Shown here piece after piece: positions 33,513-43,144 of a stretch of DNA of 64,000 nt. The notes beneath the pieces were generated by a model, which made no database searches, was not told the DNA's origin, and worked only from the letters and a program-made list of their open reading frames with translations. Source of the DNA: Ascarosepion bandense (taxonomy: Eukaryota; Mollusca; Cephalopoda; Sepiida; Sepiidae). Position numbers and translations under genes: made by a program. The number at the start of each line of letters is the position of its first letter. Positions within the stretch are counted from its first letter, which is position 1. The stretch spans positions 2,423,501-2,487,500 of the forward strand of contig JBBBDQ010001186.1 of the NCBI GenBank assembly GCA_037127315.1. The letters are read 5' to 3'.

Positions 33513-33790
33513 AATAAAAATTTAAACAAAAATATAGATAAAACATAAAAGAGATATTTTACAAAACAAAATGTATAATGCGTTGACTGTCCACCGTAAC
33601 AAGATTGATCACAACCTTCACATCAAAGAATGCTACTCTGATCAAAGGAGAAAATAATTTGCTACAACCTAAATTTCTAGAGAGTGCCTTGATCGCAAGG
33701 TCATATACAGTAAATTTGCACACAGGCTCATGCAACATTTCACCATCACGGGCAGATCGTCTAATATCAGTGTAGGATACCTACTAAAAA
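33513..33790 (+). pseudogene. Penelope-like element, remainder of GIY-YIG domain
   Basis: Picks up where the mariner interrupted it: 'KHKRDILQNKMYNALTVHRN', 'KIDHNLHIK', then in another frame 'ATLIKGENNLLQPKFLESAL' and 'IARSYTVNLHTGSC'. These follow the usual order after YIG in Penelope-type nucleases. Ends near a poly(A) at 33,785. Confidence 0.75.
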
Positions 33791-33986
33791 AAAAAAAAAG
33801 AGATGGAAAGGAAAAGAAAATCAATGTAAATAAATTCGGCGAGATAAAAAAAAAATTCTAAAATTCTCAGTACTCCTCGTTCGTATGCATGTGTAGTTGT
33901 ATGCTCATAACAAATTTAGTCAGTTGTAGTCATGTAGTCTATACTATTCTTGATATATAAAATATATATATATATAATCTCGTATA
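33791..33986. other. AT-rich spacer
   Basis: A run of 14 A, A-rich sequence and a short (TA)n at 33,960-33,976. No feature. Confidence 0.5.
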
Positions 33987-34370
33987 CACTATCGGACATA
34001 ATTATTAGGCCAACCCAGTGTTTTAAAAAATTATGTATTTCATACTATTTTTAGTATTTATTGCTAAGTGAATAATTGTAAATGAAAATAGAATGATTCT
34101 TTTCGTTAATATTGCACAATAACACGTGCATCAAATAAATTTATAAATATTTCATAATTACCAATATTGCAGTTTCATCAATAAAACAATCAACAAAATT
34201 TAGAGTGATTCGGACGAGTTCATCATTGCTTCTTTGCCTTGTAAAGTTTTGCAAAGTAATCATAAGAAAAGAACCATTCTATTTTCATTTAGAATTATCC
34301 ACTTAAAAATAATATGAAATACATAATTTCTTTAAAAACTGGGGTGGCCTAACAATTATGGCCGGTATTG
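33987..34370. mobile_element. MITE derived from the maT-like mariner
   Basis: 384 bp with terminal inverted repeats of at least 90 bp: left starts 'cactatcggacataattatt', right complement 'caataccggccataattgtt'. TA flanks both ends. From 34,103 rightward it is nearly identical to 30,895-31,163, the 5' end of the maT-like copy, so it is an internally deleted derivative. Confidence 0.85.
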
Positions 34371-34530
34371 TATATATTAATCATTTCACCCCAAGCAAGT
34401 CAACGTTGCCACTATAACGCAAGCTGTTTGTTGGAAGTGAAAGAAAAAGAAAATACTTCAGGAAAAGAAACCGGAAACCCAATTCTAAACCGGAAACAAT
34501 GGTTAAACCTCTACTCCGCGTATGTACCAT
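34371..34530 (-). repeat. SINE-F copy, diverged
   Basis: 'aatcatttcaccccaagcaa', 'gccactataacgcaag', 'aaaccggaaacccaattcta' and 'aaccggaaacaatggttaaa'. The tRNA-like head is absent. Its first ~35 bases match the fragment after the maT-like copy at 31,164. Confidence 0.7.
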
Positions 34531-35086
34531 AAAATTATATATATATATATATATTGCTCTCAAAAGAAAAGACGTCATACTTATCCCAAACCCGAGGAAC
34601 CTTTCGGCCAACACTTTTCAAGGGCTTCGTTGGCAAAATTATGAATAGGGCTAGAACGAAGACAATATCAAAAGGGGAAAATTACTCACAGTACTGGGAG
34701 AAAGTGGAATTCGTTGAAAAATAAACTTTAATGAAAAACATTAAAATGTGAGGGAGGTTGTAAATTTAATTCCACAAGAGTGATTTAAAAAAAGAAAAAA
34801 GGTTACACTCACAGACTCTCCAGTAACTGCAAGGAGCGAAAGAAATGTTCTTTCTGTCAGGCTAGGTCGATGGATTTTCAGGCAAATAGCCCCCAGAACC
34901 CGTAGATGATATGATGAGCGACCACTGTGCAAGACAGAAAACCAACTGTCCTCGCACGCGGAGGCACAGGCTGAATTGTCCAACAAGTGTTGGCCGATCG
35001 CTGAATATATATATTACGGAAAATCCCGAAGATTAACGAAATGGTTTAACAACCGACATGTTGAAATTATTTGTTCTAATATTATT
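34531..35086. other. No recognised gene
   Basis: Starts with (TA)n. 'ggaacctttcggccaacact' at 34,590 resembles SINE 3' domains and has a partner near 63,830. Otherwise unique. Confidence 0.45.
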
Positions 35087-35420
35087 TTTAATCGATACTC
35101 GTATTTGAGTAGATATTCTGTTTTTAATCAAACAGTATATTTACTTCTACCGGCCTGATTATTTACGATAAATCTTGTTATAAAAATGTGTGTCATTCAG
35201 CAGGATTCAAACCTGCGACTCCTATCAACATAGAGGAAGCCACTAATTGATCTGATGCGTCTTAGATCACTCGATATCAACACAGAGGTCGCAGGTTTGA
35301 ATCCTGCCGATCGGCACACATTTTCGTAATAAAATTTATAGTAAATAATCAGGCCGGCAGAAATAAATATATTGTTTTATTAAAAATAGAATATTTACTC
35401 AAATACAAGTATCGATTAAA
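35087..35420. repeat. Two SINE-G copies head to head (133-bp inverted arms)
   Basis: Arms 35,087-35,219 and 35,288-35,420 pair with a 68-bp centre. Each arm has the body 'ttattt..gccggcctgatta' and ends in 'gtcgcaggtttgaatcctgc', a textbook T-arm/B box. The centre, read on the minus strand, gives 'gatctaagacgcatcagatc' and 'cttcctctatgttgatagga', like a tRNA-Leu D arm and long variable arm. So one tRNA-Leu-like head serves two inverted bodies. Confidence 0.8.
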
Positions 35421-35642
35421 GAACCAATCGAATATAAACTGTTAAATTATCTCGCATTTTGAAATTTGGAATCGTTATAAAATACACTGGCAACAAAAGT
35501 GTCTAATTGTAGAACAAGAGCAAATTGCTAAACACTTACAGGTTAGATATAAATTAGATTTAAATAAATTAAATTTAAATAAATTAGATTTAAATAATTA
35601 AACTAGTTAACAGTTGTATTAGGATGTATTTTTTCTAAACAT

Positions 35643-36032
35643 ATTCTTCTCCTTCTTCTTCTTCTATGTGCCTTGTCCCTTCAGGACGTAGACGATCATG
35701 GCCTTCCACTTTTCCCTATCTCTGGTGGCTCTGAGCACGTCTTCTCCTGTTACATCATGCAATCCTTGGTTCTTCAAATAGGTTATCCGCTGATTTCCCC
35801 TGTCTCTTTTTCCCTCTATCTGGCCTGTTAGTATCAGATTCTCCAAGCCCTCCTTCCTCAATGCGTGTCCCAGGAAATTCAGCTGTCTCCTCCTGATGCT
35901 CAGTATTAATTTCCTTTTTGCTTCCATAATTTCTAGAACCTCATCATTGCTCACATGCTCGATCCATGATATTGGCAGCATCCTGCTGTAGAACCACATT
36001 TCAGTTGCTTCAAGTTTTTCCTTCATCTTTGA
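35643..36032 (-). pseudogene. RTE-like LINE 3' end, long open C-terminal frame
   Basis: Frame 36,092-35,664; residues from about 21 read 'KMKEKLEATEMWFYSRMLPI', 'SWIEHVSNDEVLEIMEAKRK', 'LILSIRRRQLNFLGHALRKE', 'GLENLILTGQIEGKRDRGNQ', 'RITYLKN..', the conserved C-terminus of RTE-type reverse transcriptases. No stop interrupts it. The first ~20 residues come from the adjacent fold-back repeat, marking 5' truncation. After the stop a short (AAG)n tail ends the element, typical for RTE. Confidence 0.75.
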
Positions 36033-36057
36033 TGGTATTGTCCAGAAATAAAAGAAA

Positions 36058-36390
36058 TACGGAATGTTTATTATGTTTGCCCTTCTAAACATCGTGTTTT
36101 GGCTTTAATTTCAGGTGAATATTCGGTGCCTGTTATCGTTGCTTAGCAAAGTTTTATGTCAACACAAGATAAAAGCATCTTTGATGGTGGATGTCTTTAT
36201 GTTAGCGTCCCTGTAACATCTCTGAAGATGGATCATGTGAGCCGAAAGCATAGAAACAGCATAATAAAAAAAATCCAAATGTTGGATAATTTTTGTCTTT
36301 ATTTTCATCTGAAAATACGATGTTTAGAACGGCTCATGATTAAACATAATCGACATTCATTGTCTGTTATATTTAACAGTATATATTTAG
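36058..36390. repeat. Fold-back repeat related to 26,261-26,519
   Basis: Arms 36,058-36,118 and 36,303-36,362 share 'ctaaacatcg', 'ggctttaatttcaggtga' and 'gtttat' blocks inverted. The ~185-bp centre includes 'ctgaagatggatcatgtgag' and 'ccgaaagcatag', another CTGAAGA..GAAA pair. Confidence 0.65.
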
Positions 36391-36396
36391 AACAAA

Positions 36397-36463
<67 letters not shown>

Positions 36464-36464
36464 G
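36397..36464. repeat. (CA)n-(TA)n microsatellite
   Basis: About 21 CA units then 11 TA units between the fold-back and SINE-B. Confidence 0.95.
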
Positions 36465-36477
36465 AATAGTAGACTTT

Positions 36478-36690
36478 GAAAAACAGTAGCTACTCTAGCA
36501 TCTACGCATCGTTCATTCAGTAATGAATTAGAACACTCTCACTACTGGCGTATGAATACATGATATATCACACGCTAATAGAATGTAGAATCGCCGACGG
36601 ACGCCAATTCGGTAAGGTTTCAATCCAGGGTAAAAAGCAATCGTACCGATGAGCTTTGATACAGCGAAACAGATTTGTCTGCGGAAGACT
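36478..36690 (+). repeat. SINE-B copy
   Basis: 'ctactctagcatctacgcat', 'gtatgaatacatgatatatc', 'agaatcgccgacggacgcca', 'ggtttcaatccagggtaaaa' (B box) and 'gagctttgatacagcgaaac', then (TA)n. The A box is deleted. Confidence 0.75.
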
Positions 36691-36710
36691 ATATATATAT
36701 ATATATATGT

Positions 36711-37184
36711 ATACGCGCCTGAGTACGCTATTCATTCCTTCCACTTAACTCTGTCTTTTTCTCTCTAGGATTGCATGGGTGACAGTCGGTTCTGTTTCCC
36801 TTTTTATTTTATTTACTTTTAACGCGGGGCCGTGCACATATGCGCCTACGCTCGTGAGAACTCACTCCTACCCCCACTCTCTATTTACTCTTCCTCCCAG
36901 CTTAACACTCATTTTTATATCCAACCCCAATTCTGCATCGCAAGGGGCATTATCTGCGCCACTGCTATTCGCCCGACAGGAAGCACATGACTAATGACTC
37001 AAGACGCCATTGTAAACTGTATTAGTTGTTAGGACGTGAAACGCTGAAATCACGATCCCCCGGTCTGGTTATGGTTCGATGGTAGGGGTAAAAAAAAAAA
37101 AAAAAGTAGACAAGCAATTCTAATTACTCCAACGTGTACAATATATATATATATATATATATATACACAAATGTTGGACAGTTT
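36711..37184. other. No recognised gene
   Basis: Unique-looking, C-rich near 36,860-36,910. A 71-codon frame has no motif. Ends with A15 at 37,091 and (AT)n at 37,141-37,165. Confidence 0.45.
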
Positions 37185-37455
37185 TTGTCTTTGAAAAAAC
37201 AGCAGCTACTCTAGCATTCATGCATCGTTCATTCAGTAATGAATTAGAACATTCCTAGCTGCTGGCGAATGTATACATTGCATATAACACGCCAAAAGTC
37301 TGCCTTCCTCTACCGAGCGCCTATAGCTCAGCGGCAGAATCGCTGTTTAATGTTAATTCGGTCGGGTTTTAATCCTGGGTGAAAAGCAATCGGATGTCTA
37401 ACCGTACTGATGAGCTGTGATACAGCGAAATAGATCTGTCTGTGGATAACTATAT
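37185..37455 (+). repeat. SINE-B copy, full length
   Basis: Best promoter of the family: A box 'tagctcagcgg' (37,324-37,334) is a perfect match to the tRNA pattern and 'ggttttaatcc' (37,365-37,375) a near B box. The upstream 'ctactctagcattcatgcat' and downstream 'gagctgtgatacagcgaaat' blocks match the copies at 23.3 and 36.5 kb. Confidence 0.85.
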
Positions 37456-38067
37456 GTCAGATTAAATAAATTGTAGACATCTACAACAACATTCCTGTCT
37501 ACATTCACAATATAAAAAAATAATGATCGATAATACAACTATCCTACACCAAGAAAACAACAAAAGTAAACTACAGATTCTCGATGCAATATTAAGCCGT
37601 CAATTAATAGAATCGGCTATGAATACTGTCGTAATGTTCTAAAATGTTTGTAAGAAGAACAGTTTTTTCATGATTTAACACGTGCATAACCATGACATTA
37701 CAGCATGTAAAAAATTTCATTTTGGATAATTCCACGTTCTAATTAACGCTAGCAAATTGTCAACCGTTATATTTGAAGCAGGAAAAAATGTACAGTAATT
37801 TCTAGCAACACAGTTTTCCGGTTACATTTGTTACCATAACTCACACCCCTGAAGATGATCTCGGAAAGAGGTTGAAAGTACTTGGGTACCTTGAGAAATG
37901 AATGATAATAACATTTGTCAACGTTATAGCTTATTTTTGACATCTTTTTATTGTAATACACGAAAGATTATTCGTGGGTATGAACGGATTTTATTAAAAA
38001 TAAGCAAACAAAGTGTTTGAAATTTATTTAATCTGACATGTTGGAAAGAAAATTTGTTAAATTCACA
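37456..38067. other. No recognised gene
   Basis: AT-rich. 'cccctgaagatgatctcgga' (37,847) then 'gaggttgaaagtacttgggt' is another SINE-like 3' domain. The 64-codon minus frame lacks motifs. Confidence 0.45.
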
Positions 38068-38069
38068 AA

Positions 38070-38123
<54 letters not shown>

Positions 38124-38435
38124 CGTATCACCCCACTATAACGGTAACGCCACTGATGTGCAGGGAGCTACGTAATAGTGAAAAGATTTGAAAAGAGAAA
38201 GCTGGAAACCACATCCTAAACAGGGAAAAATGGATGAGCCTCTTAACCTGTTCGATAGACGTGGGTGGAGTGTGAACCGGGCGATAGCTAGATCTATCTA
38301 CTCTAATTGAAAAAAAAAACAAAAACAAAAACAAGGTGAGAAGATTTGAAAAATGAAAGCCGGAAACCATATCCTAAACAGGGAACAAGGGATGAACCTC
38401 TTAACCTATTCAATAGACGTGGGTGGAGTTTTGTT
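38068..38435 (-). repeat. (TA)n then 1.5 copies of SINE-F in tandem
   Basis: (TA)n at 38,071-38,118. Then a full SINE-F from 'aatcgtatcaccccac' to 'gggcgatagctagatctatc', an A-rich (A4C)n linker, and a second partial unit from 'gtgagaagatttgaaaaatg' to 'aatagacgtgggtgga'. Confidence 0.8.
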
Positions 38436-38439
38436 TGAC

Positions 38440-38566
38440 TGTAAGCATTTCGTGGTCGAGCGGTCAAAGACAGGTTAGATAAATTTAAGGATTTTCCCCA
38501 GGGAGGCTGGCTCGAATCTTGCCGGAGGATGCACACCTTTCCAACAAGTTTTCTCGAATATTCAGG

Positions 38567-38621
<55 letters not shown>

Positions 38622-38700
38622 TAGTCTACATCATATTCGTGACGTTTTTTTTTCCGCTGTACGCTCCGCGATTAGTTGATCATCAGTGATATTTAACGAA
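38440..38700 (+). repeat. SINE-G copy, (TA)n, and a further SINE-like tail
   Basis: 'gtggtcgagcggtcaaagac' (Leu/Ser-type D arm), 'ggctggctcgaatcttgccg' (B box), 'ctcgaatattcaggcc', then (TA)n at 38,570-38,617. 'gtgacgttttttttt..' and 'agttgatcatcagtgatatt' follow (38,640-38,700), a motif also at 18.35 kb. Confidence 0.7.
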
Positions 38701-39057
38701 TATCATCATGGATATATAATGAATACTAACAATAAAAATTAATAAAATCCTTTCTATAAAACTGTTATCGAATACAACATAGAAGATTGTGCGTTGTATG
38801 TAAGTACAAATGTCGGCCACTTAGGTTCGACGTACTGGTGGGAACGTTGTATTATCACGTAGTAACGCAGTACAACTTGCCAGGTCGCTGACTCGTATTT
38901 TCTCCCAGACTACTCGCTACACTGTTACGTATATTAAGGGAGAGAGTCCACGATGCCAAGACAGGTGAGTTCACGATAACAAAAACTTAAGATTCCATGA
39001 TATTATAAAAATAATTAGTAACAACAATAACAATAAAAATAATAAAAATTATCTCGA

Positions 39058-39220
39058 TAAGTAAGACCCACACACTAAGAAGAATTTAGTCCATGTAACG
39101 CTAGTGATGTTATGGTAGATAAAAAAAACAAATTATGAAATGTAGGCATAACAGCACACACCTATCTGCCTTAGGTCATCCAGAGGAATTGGTAGGTAGT
39201 GTGACCATAGCAGAAATCAA

Positions 39221-39253
<33 letters not shown>
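39058..39253 (+). repeat. R4/Dong-like LINE 3' end with (TAA)n tail
   Basis: 'acccacacactaagaagaat', 'ccatgtaacgctagtgatgt', 'ctgccttaggtcatccagag' and 'tgaccatagcagaaatcaaa', then (AAT)n at 39,217-39,253. This equals the last codons plus 3' UTR of the open copy ending at 40,607. Confidence 0.8.
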
Positions 39254-39256
<3 letters not shown>

Positions 39257-39611
39257 AAGAAGAAGAAGAAGAAGAAGAAAGAGGAGACTTTGCAATGCAT
39301 ATCGACAGATTAATCAATGCTAATCGCCCAGACATTGTGATCAAAGACCACAAAAACAAAATGTGCTTTCTTATTGACATATGATGCAGAATGTAATGTA
39401 CCTTCAAAAGATTATCAAAATACAGGGATCTTAAAGTGGAAATATCAAAAAAGTACTTACAAGTAGAGCTCACATATTACGAAGAGCCTCATGTCAAATG
39501 TGTTTGATCTTTTATAAAAATGATGAGTGGAAACTCTCATGAAACCATTTCTGAGGACTGATCTCTGGTTAGAACTCAGAAGAAAATTTGGATACAACAA
39601 AAACCCGAGGA
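39254..39611 (+). pseudogene. R4/Dong-like LINE fragment (nuclease part)
   Basis: Begins after a (GAA)n. 'ANRPDIVIKDHKNKMCFLID' is the PD...D part of the nuclease, then 'RLSKYRDLKVEI' in another frame. Interrupted by stops. Confidence 0.7.

Positions 39612-39666
<55 letters not shown>
39612..39666. repeat. (TAA)n microsatellite
   Basis: About 17 AAT units directly joined to the 5' edge of the open LINE fragment. Confidence 0.95.
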
Positions 39667-39667
<1 letters not shown>

Positions 39668-40479
39668 TGAAAATGAAAGCCAAAGATAAAGCTCTTGAAC
39701 AGATGAAACAGCGCTGGCAAGACAAGCCTCTGCATGGCCAATATCCGGAACGTGCCAATAAATCCAATGTTGACAAAGTTAATAATCATCGATGGTTACG
39801 TGCATCTGGATTAAAGTCTGAAACTGAAGGTTTTATTCTTGCAGCACAAGACCAAAGTCTTTTCACTAGAAACTTTCAGGCAAATATTATGCATAATAAT
39901 ATGGACCCAAAATGCAGGTTTTGTGATAAACACCAAGAAACAATAGACCACCTAATCTCAGGCTGTTCTGTGCTTGCCCCAAATGAATATAAAAATCGCC
40001 ACGACAGAGTTGGGCAATATTTATATTGGACAATGTGCAAACATTATGGAAAAGCTGTAAACAAACACTGGTATGAACATCACCCAGCACCGGTTACAGA
40101 AATAGAAGATGTAACCATTCTATGGGATTACACCATCTACACAGACAGAAAAATTGAAGCAAACAGGCCAGACATTATTGTTAAAAACCAGAAAGATTTA
40201 ACTTGTCTATTAATTGATATGGCTTGTCCAGCGGATTGTAACATAGCAACCAAGGAATTCGAAAAACTGTCAAAATATAAAGACCTGGAAATTGAAATAG
40301 AAAAAATGTGGAAATTGAAAACAAGAGTTGTGCCAGTGATAGTAGGTGCACTTGGAATTATAAAAAATGGAACAAAACAACACATTGAAAGAATCCCTGG
40401 AAACCCCAGCTTAAGAGATATACAAAAAATTGTCTTATTAAGTACAGCCCACACACTAAGGAAAACTTTATCTATGTAA
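39667..40479 (+). CDS. R4/Dong-like LINE ORF, C-terminal zinc knuckle and PD-(D/E)XK endonuclease, 5' truncated
   Basis: 270 uninterrupted codons forming the C-terminal third of a non-LTR retrotransposon protein. A knuckle Cys83-Cys86-His95-Cys100 (CRFCDKHQ...HLISGC) precedes a restriction-like nuclease: Pro168-Asp169 (NRPDIIV), Asp184 (LLIDMACP), then 'KLSKYKDLEIEIEKMW' with the expected Lys/Tyr. In R2/R4-type elements this domain nicks the target to prime reverse transcription. The RT domain, normally upstream, is missing; the ATG is simply the first after (TAA)n and need not be a real start. The 3' UTR follows and ends in (TAA)n. It is the only long intact frame of this family here, so it is younger than its neighbours. 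Clade assignment (R4/Dong rather than R2 or NeSL) is inference. Confidence 0.75.
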
Positions 40480-40604
40480 CGCTAGGGATGATAGAAAAAC
40501 ATGAAATGGGGCCATAACAACACGCCACGACCTGCCTTAGGTCTCCCCGCAGACTTGGTTGGTAGTGAGACCAAAGAAGAAATCGAAATATGATGAAAAA
40601 TGAC

Positions 40605-40640
<36 letters not shown>
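40480..40640 (+). repeat. R4/Dong-like LINE 3' UTR and (TAA)n tail
   Basis: 'cgctagggatgatagaaaaa', 'gcctta..ggtctccccgca', 'gagaccaaagaagaaatcga', then 'gacataataataata' (AAT)n to 40,640. Parallel to the 3' end at 39,253. Confidence 0.85.
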
Positions 40641-40641
<1 letters not shown>

Positions 40642-40654
40642 AGTAATATTTGTA

Positions 40655-41085
40655 TATATTTCTAGGATGAGGTAGTATTTAAACTATTTACATTATTCGG
40701 ACTATTGTCCTCATCTTTGTTGCCATTTGTACGACGCTTAATAATAGATCATTCTCTTTGTCTATATTTCAGAGATGACGTAGTATTTGAACTATTTATA
40801 TTATTCGGACTATTGTCCTCATCTTTGTTGCCATTTGTACGACGTTTAATAATAGATCATTCTATTTGTCCATATTTCAGAGATGAGGTAGTTTTTAAAC
40901 TATTTACATTATTCGCAATATTGTCCTCATCTTTGTTGCCATTTGTGCAACGTTTAATAATAGATCATTCTATTTGTCTATATTTCTGAGATGAGGTTGT
41001 ATTTAGAGTATTTACATTATTCGGACTATTGTCCTCATCTTTGGCAACAAAGATAAGGACAATAATACAAATAATGTAAATACTG
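40655..41085 (-). repeat. 108-bp tandem repeat, 3.5 units, made of SINE-D 3' ends
   Basis: 'ttattcgg' recurs at 40,693, 40,801, 40,909 (as ttattcgc) and 41,017, exactly 108 bp apart. Each unit is the terminal SINE-D sequence (minus orientation) plus a 'ataatagatcattct' linker. Because 108 is divisible by three it produces a 36-residue repeat frame, which is not a protein. The last unit ends in a 36-bp perfect-type palindrome (41,007-41,084). Confidence 0.9.
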
Positions 41086-41194
41086 TAATAACAATAATGT
41101 CTTAAAGATATTTGACAATTATTTTTTATTCCATATATTAATTATTTTTATTACTTATTAATTATTTATCCTTTGAACCGTTGTAAAAAAAATA

Positions 41195-42160
41195 ATAATA
41201 ATGAAAAAGAAATCCAAGTATAAAGCTCTTGAACAGATGAAACAACACTGACGAGAAAAAACTCTGCATAGCTAACATCCAGAACGAGGCTAATAAAACC
41301 AATGTTGATAAAGTTAACGCTCAACGATGGTTACGATCATCTGGATTAGAGGTTGAAACGGAAGGCTTTATTCTTACAACGCAAAAACAGAGTCGTTTCA
41401 CTTAAGACCTTTCATGCAAATATACATAATTGCTTCGATTCAAAATGCAGGTTCAGCGACAAATATCAGGAAATCATAGATCATCTAATCTCAGAATGTT
41501 CTGTACTTGCGCCAAATGAATATAAAAATCGGCCCGATAGAATAGGGAAATATTTACACTGGACAATGTGCAAACACTTTGAAAACGATCTTAAACACTG
41601 GTACAAACACTGGTACGAACAACACCCAGCAACGGTTACAGAAATATAAGACATCACAATTCTATGAGACTACACCATTTTTACAGACAGGAAGATTAAA
41701 GCAAACAAGCTAGATATAATTGTCAAAAACCGAAAAAAGAAAAAAAAACTTGCCTACTAATTGATATGACTTGCTCAGTCGAGTTTAACATAGCAACTAA
41801 GTAATTTGAAAAACTACCCAAGTATAAAAATCTAGAAGTCGAAATGGAAAAAAATGTGGCAGTTAAAAACAAGAATAGTATCAGTCATAGTAGGTGTGCT
41901 TGGAATGATAAAAAAAAGGAACACAACAACACATTGAAAAAGTCACTGAAAATCTCAGCTAAAGAGAAATATAAACATTGTCTTGATAAGTAGAACTTTG
42001 TCCACGTAAAGTTGATGTTATTTGAATTAGAAAAACAAATCAGGAGATGTAAACGTAACAACACACCACTACCTGCCATAAGGTCTTTCCGAAGATTTGT
42101 AGAAACAAATAGCAGAAATCAAAATATGATAATGATATTCACCCCCTCCTGTGTAACTGA
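41195..42160 (+). pseudogene. R4/Dong-like LINE copy, broken
   Basis: Same span as the 39,667 copy, with stops: 'KALEQMKQH*', 'CRFSDKYQEIIDHLISECSV' (the second knuckle Cys is now Ser), 'LAPNEYKNRPDRIGKYLHWT', then 'ANKLDIIVKN' (PD lost to LD) and the 3' UTR to 'aaatcaaaatatgataatga'. It starts at a short (AAT)n in exactly the same place as the open copy. Confidence 0.75.
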
Positions 42161-42687
42161 AACACAAATATATACGAACGGGATTAGGAATGCACTTTAA
42201 TTTCCAATAAATGAGTTATTTTTTTAATGATCCCCTACAAAATGCACACTTGAGTTGCATACCATATCGAAGGTGTATATGTATTCATACTAATCTTCCT
42301 TACTAGAGGCCGGCCATCAATCATAATTATTACAGTGAAATCTACTTAGTCTCTGATTATTTATTTGCTGACCTCCAGTTGTGACAAAGTCAGTTTCTTT
42401 TTTTAGTATTTGGTAAAACCATTTGCTCACAAGATACGATACACGACTCAGTCGTATTTTAAGGAGGGTCACTCCGGTTGACTCGGCTGTTACCGTAGAC
42501 ATTAGGACATATGTTAGCCTTTACCCTCTTTAAAGCATTGTGGTTGATTTGTCATTAGGCTTAGAGTCTACTTATGAGTTGGCCATTAAATGCTGTTGCC
42601 TCATATAAAACAGCCTGGATTTGAAGTGCAATGGGCAGGTATTGTGTGATGAAACGAATCCCTCATTTTATTTGGTACTCTAAATTG
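42161..42687. other. No recognised feature
   Basis: Unique-looking, moderate GC. Nothing supported. Confidence 0.45.
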
Positions 42688-42995
42688 ATGTGCGTTGTGG
42701 TGCAGTGGATATCATTTCGAATGAGAAATCGGGGAGCCGAGTTCAAATTCCAGTTGAATTCGTTGCATTCACTTACGCGCAAATACCCCTAGGAAAGGTA
42801 TTAATCCGTCTCTTCCCTCCAGTTATTGGTTAAATAACAGAACAGATTGGGTTCTATAGCCTTAGTTGGCAACCAGTCTACCGCAAAAAGCAATGGCAAC
42901 CTACTGCGGGATAATCTTCTGCCCAGTCAGTCATGTCTTGAAAGAGACATGATCGCCCAAGTGGGTATCACGCATGGCATTTAACTGATTGACCC
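42688..42995 (+). repeat. SINE-A copy, full length
   Basis: A box 'tgtggtgcagtgg' (42,696-42,708), B box 'gagttcaaattcc' (42,739-42,751), then 'cttacgcgcaaatacccct', 'ggttctatagccttagttgg', 'tctaccgcaaaaagcaatgg' and 'catgatcgcccaagtgggta'. Reference copy for this family. Confidence 0.85.
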
Positions 42996-43144
42996 TAAAT
43001 AACCAGAATCAATATTTGTGTGCATTTGCTGAATTTATTAAATATCGAAAAAAAAAAAACTTACTAAAACAGCATTAATAATAATAATAATAATTATAGA
43101 GAAAATGACTGAAGTAATTGTTTCATTATATTGTTGTATACAGG

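Noticed and set aside
35200..35310. A genuine tRNA-Leu gene
   Set aside because: The D-arm-like and T-arm parts are tRNA-like, but the T-arm body continues directly into a repeat body shared with other copies, and no full acceptor stem is evident; a SINE head fits better.
37320..37380. A genuine tRNA gene with perfect A box
   Set aside because: B box is one to two changes off, the anticodon and acceptor stems do not close, and the flanks recur in other SINE-B copies.
39457..39789. 110-codon minus frame with a Tyr run
   Set aside because: Antisense of (TAA)n and the LINE fragment.
40705..40989. Open frame with a 36-residue protein repeat (SSSLLPFVRRLIIDHS...)
   Set aside because: It is the 108-bp non-coding tandem repeat of SINE-D ends, antisense; 108 is divisible by three, so the frame stays open by arithmetic.
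40655..41085. Regular repeats resembling a CRISPR array
   Set aside because: Whole units repeat without unique spacers, and the setting is a eukaryotic SINE.
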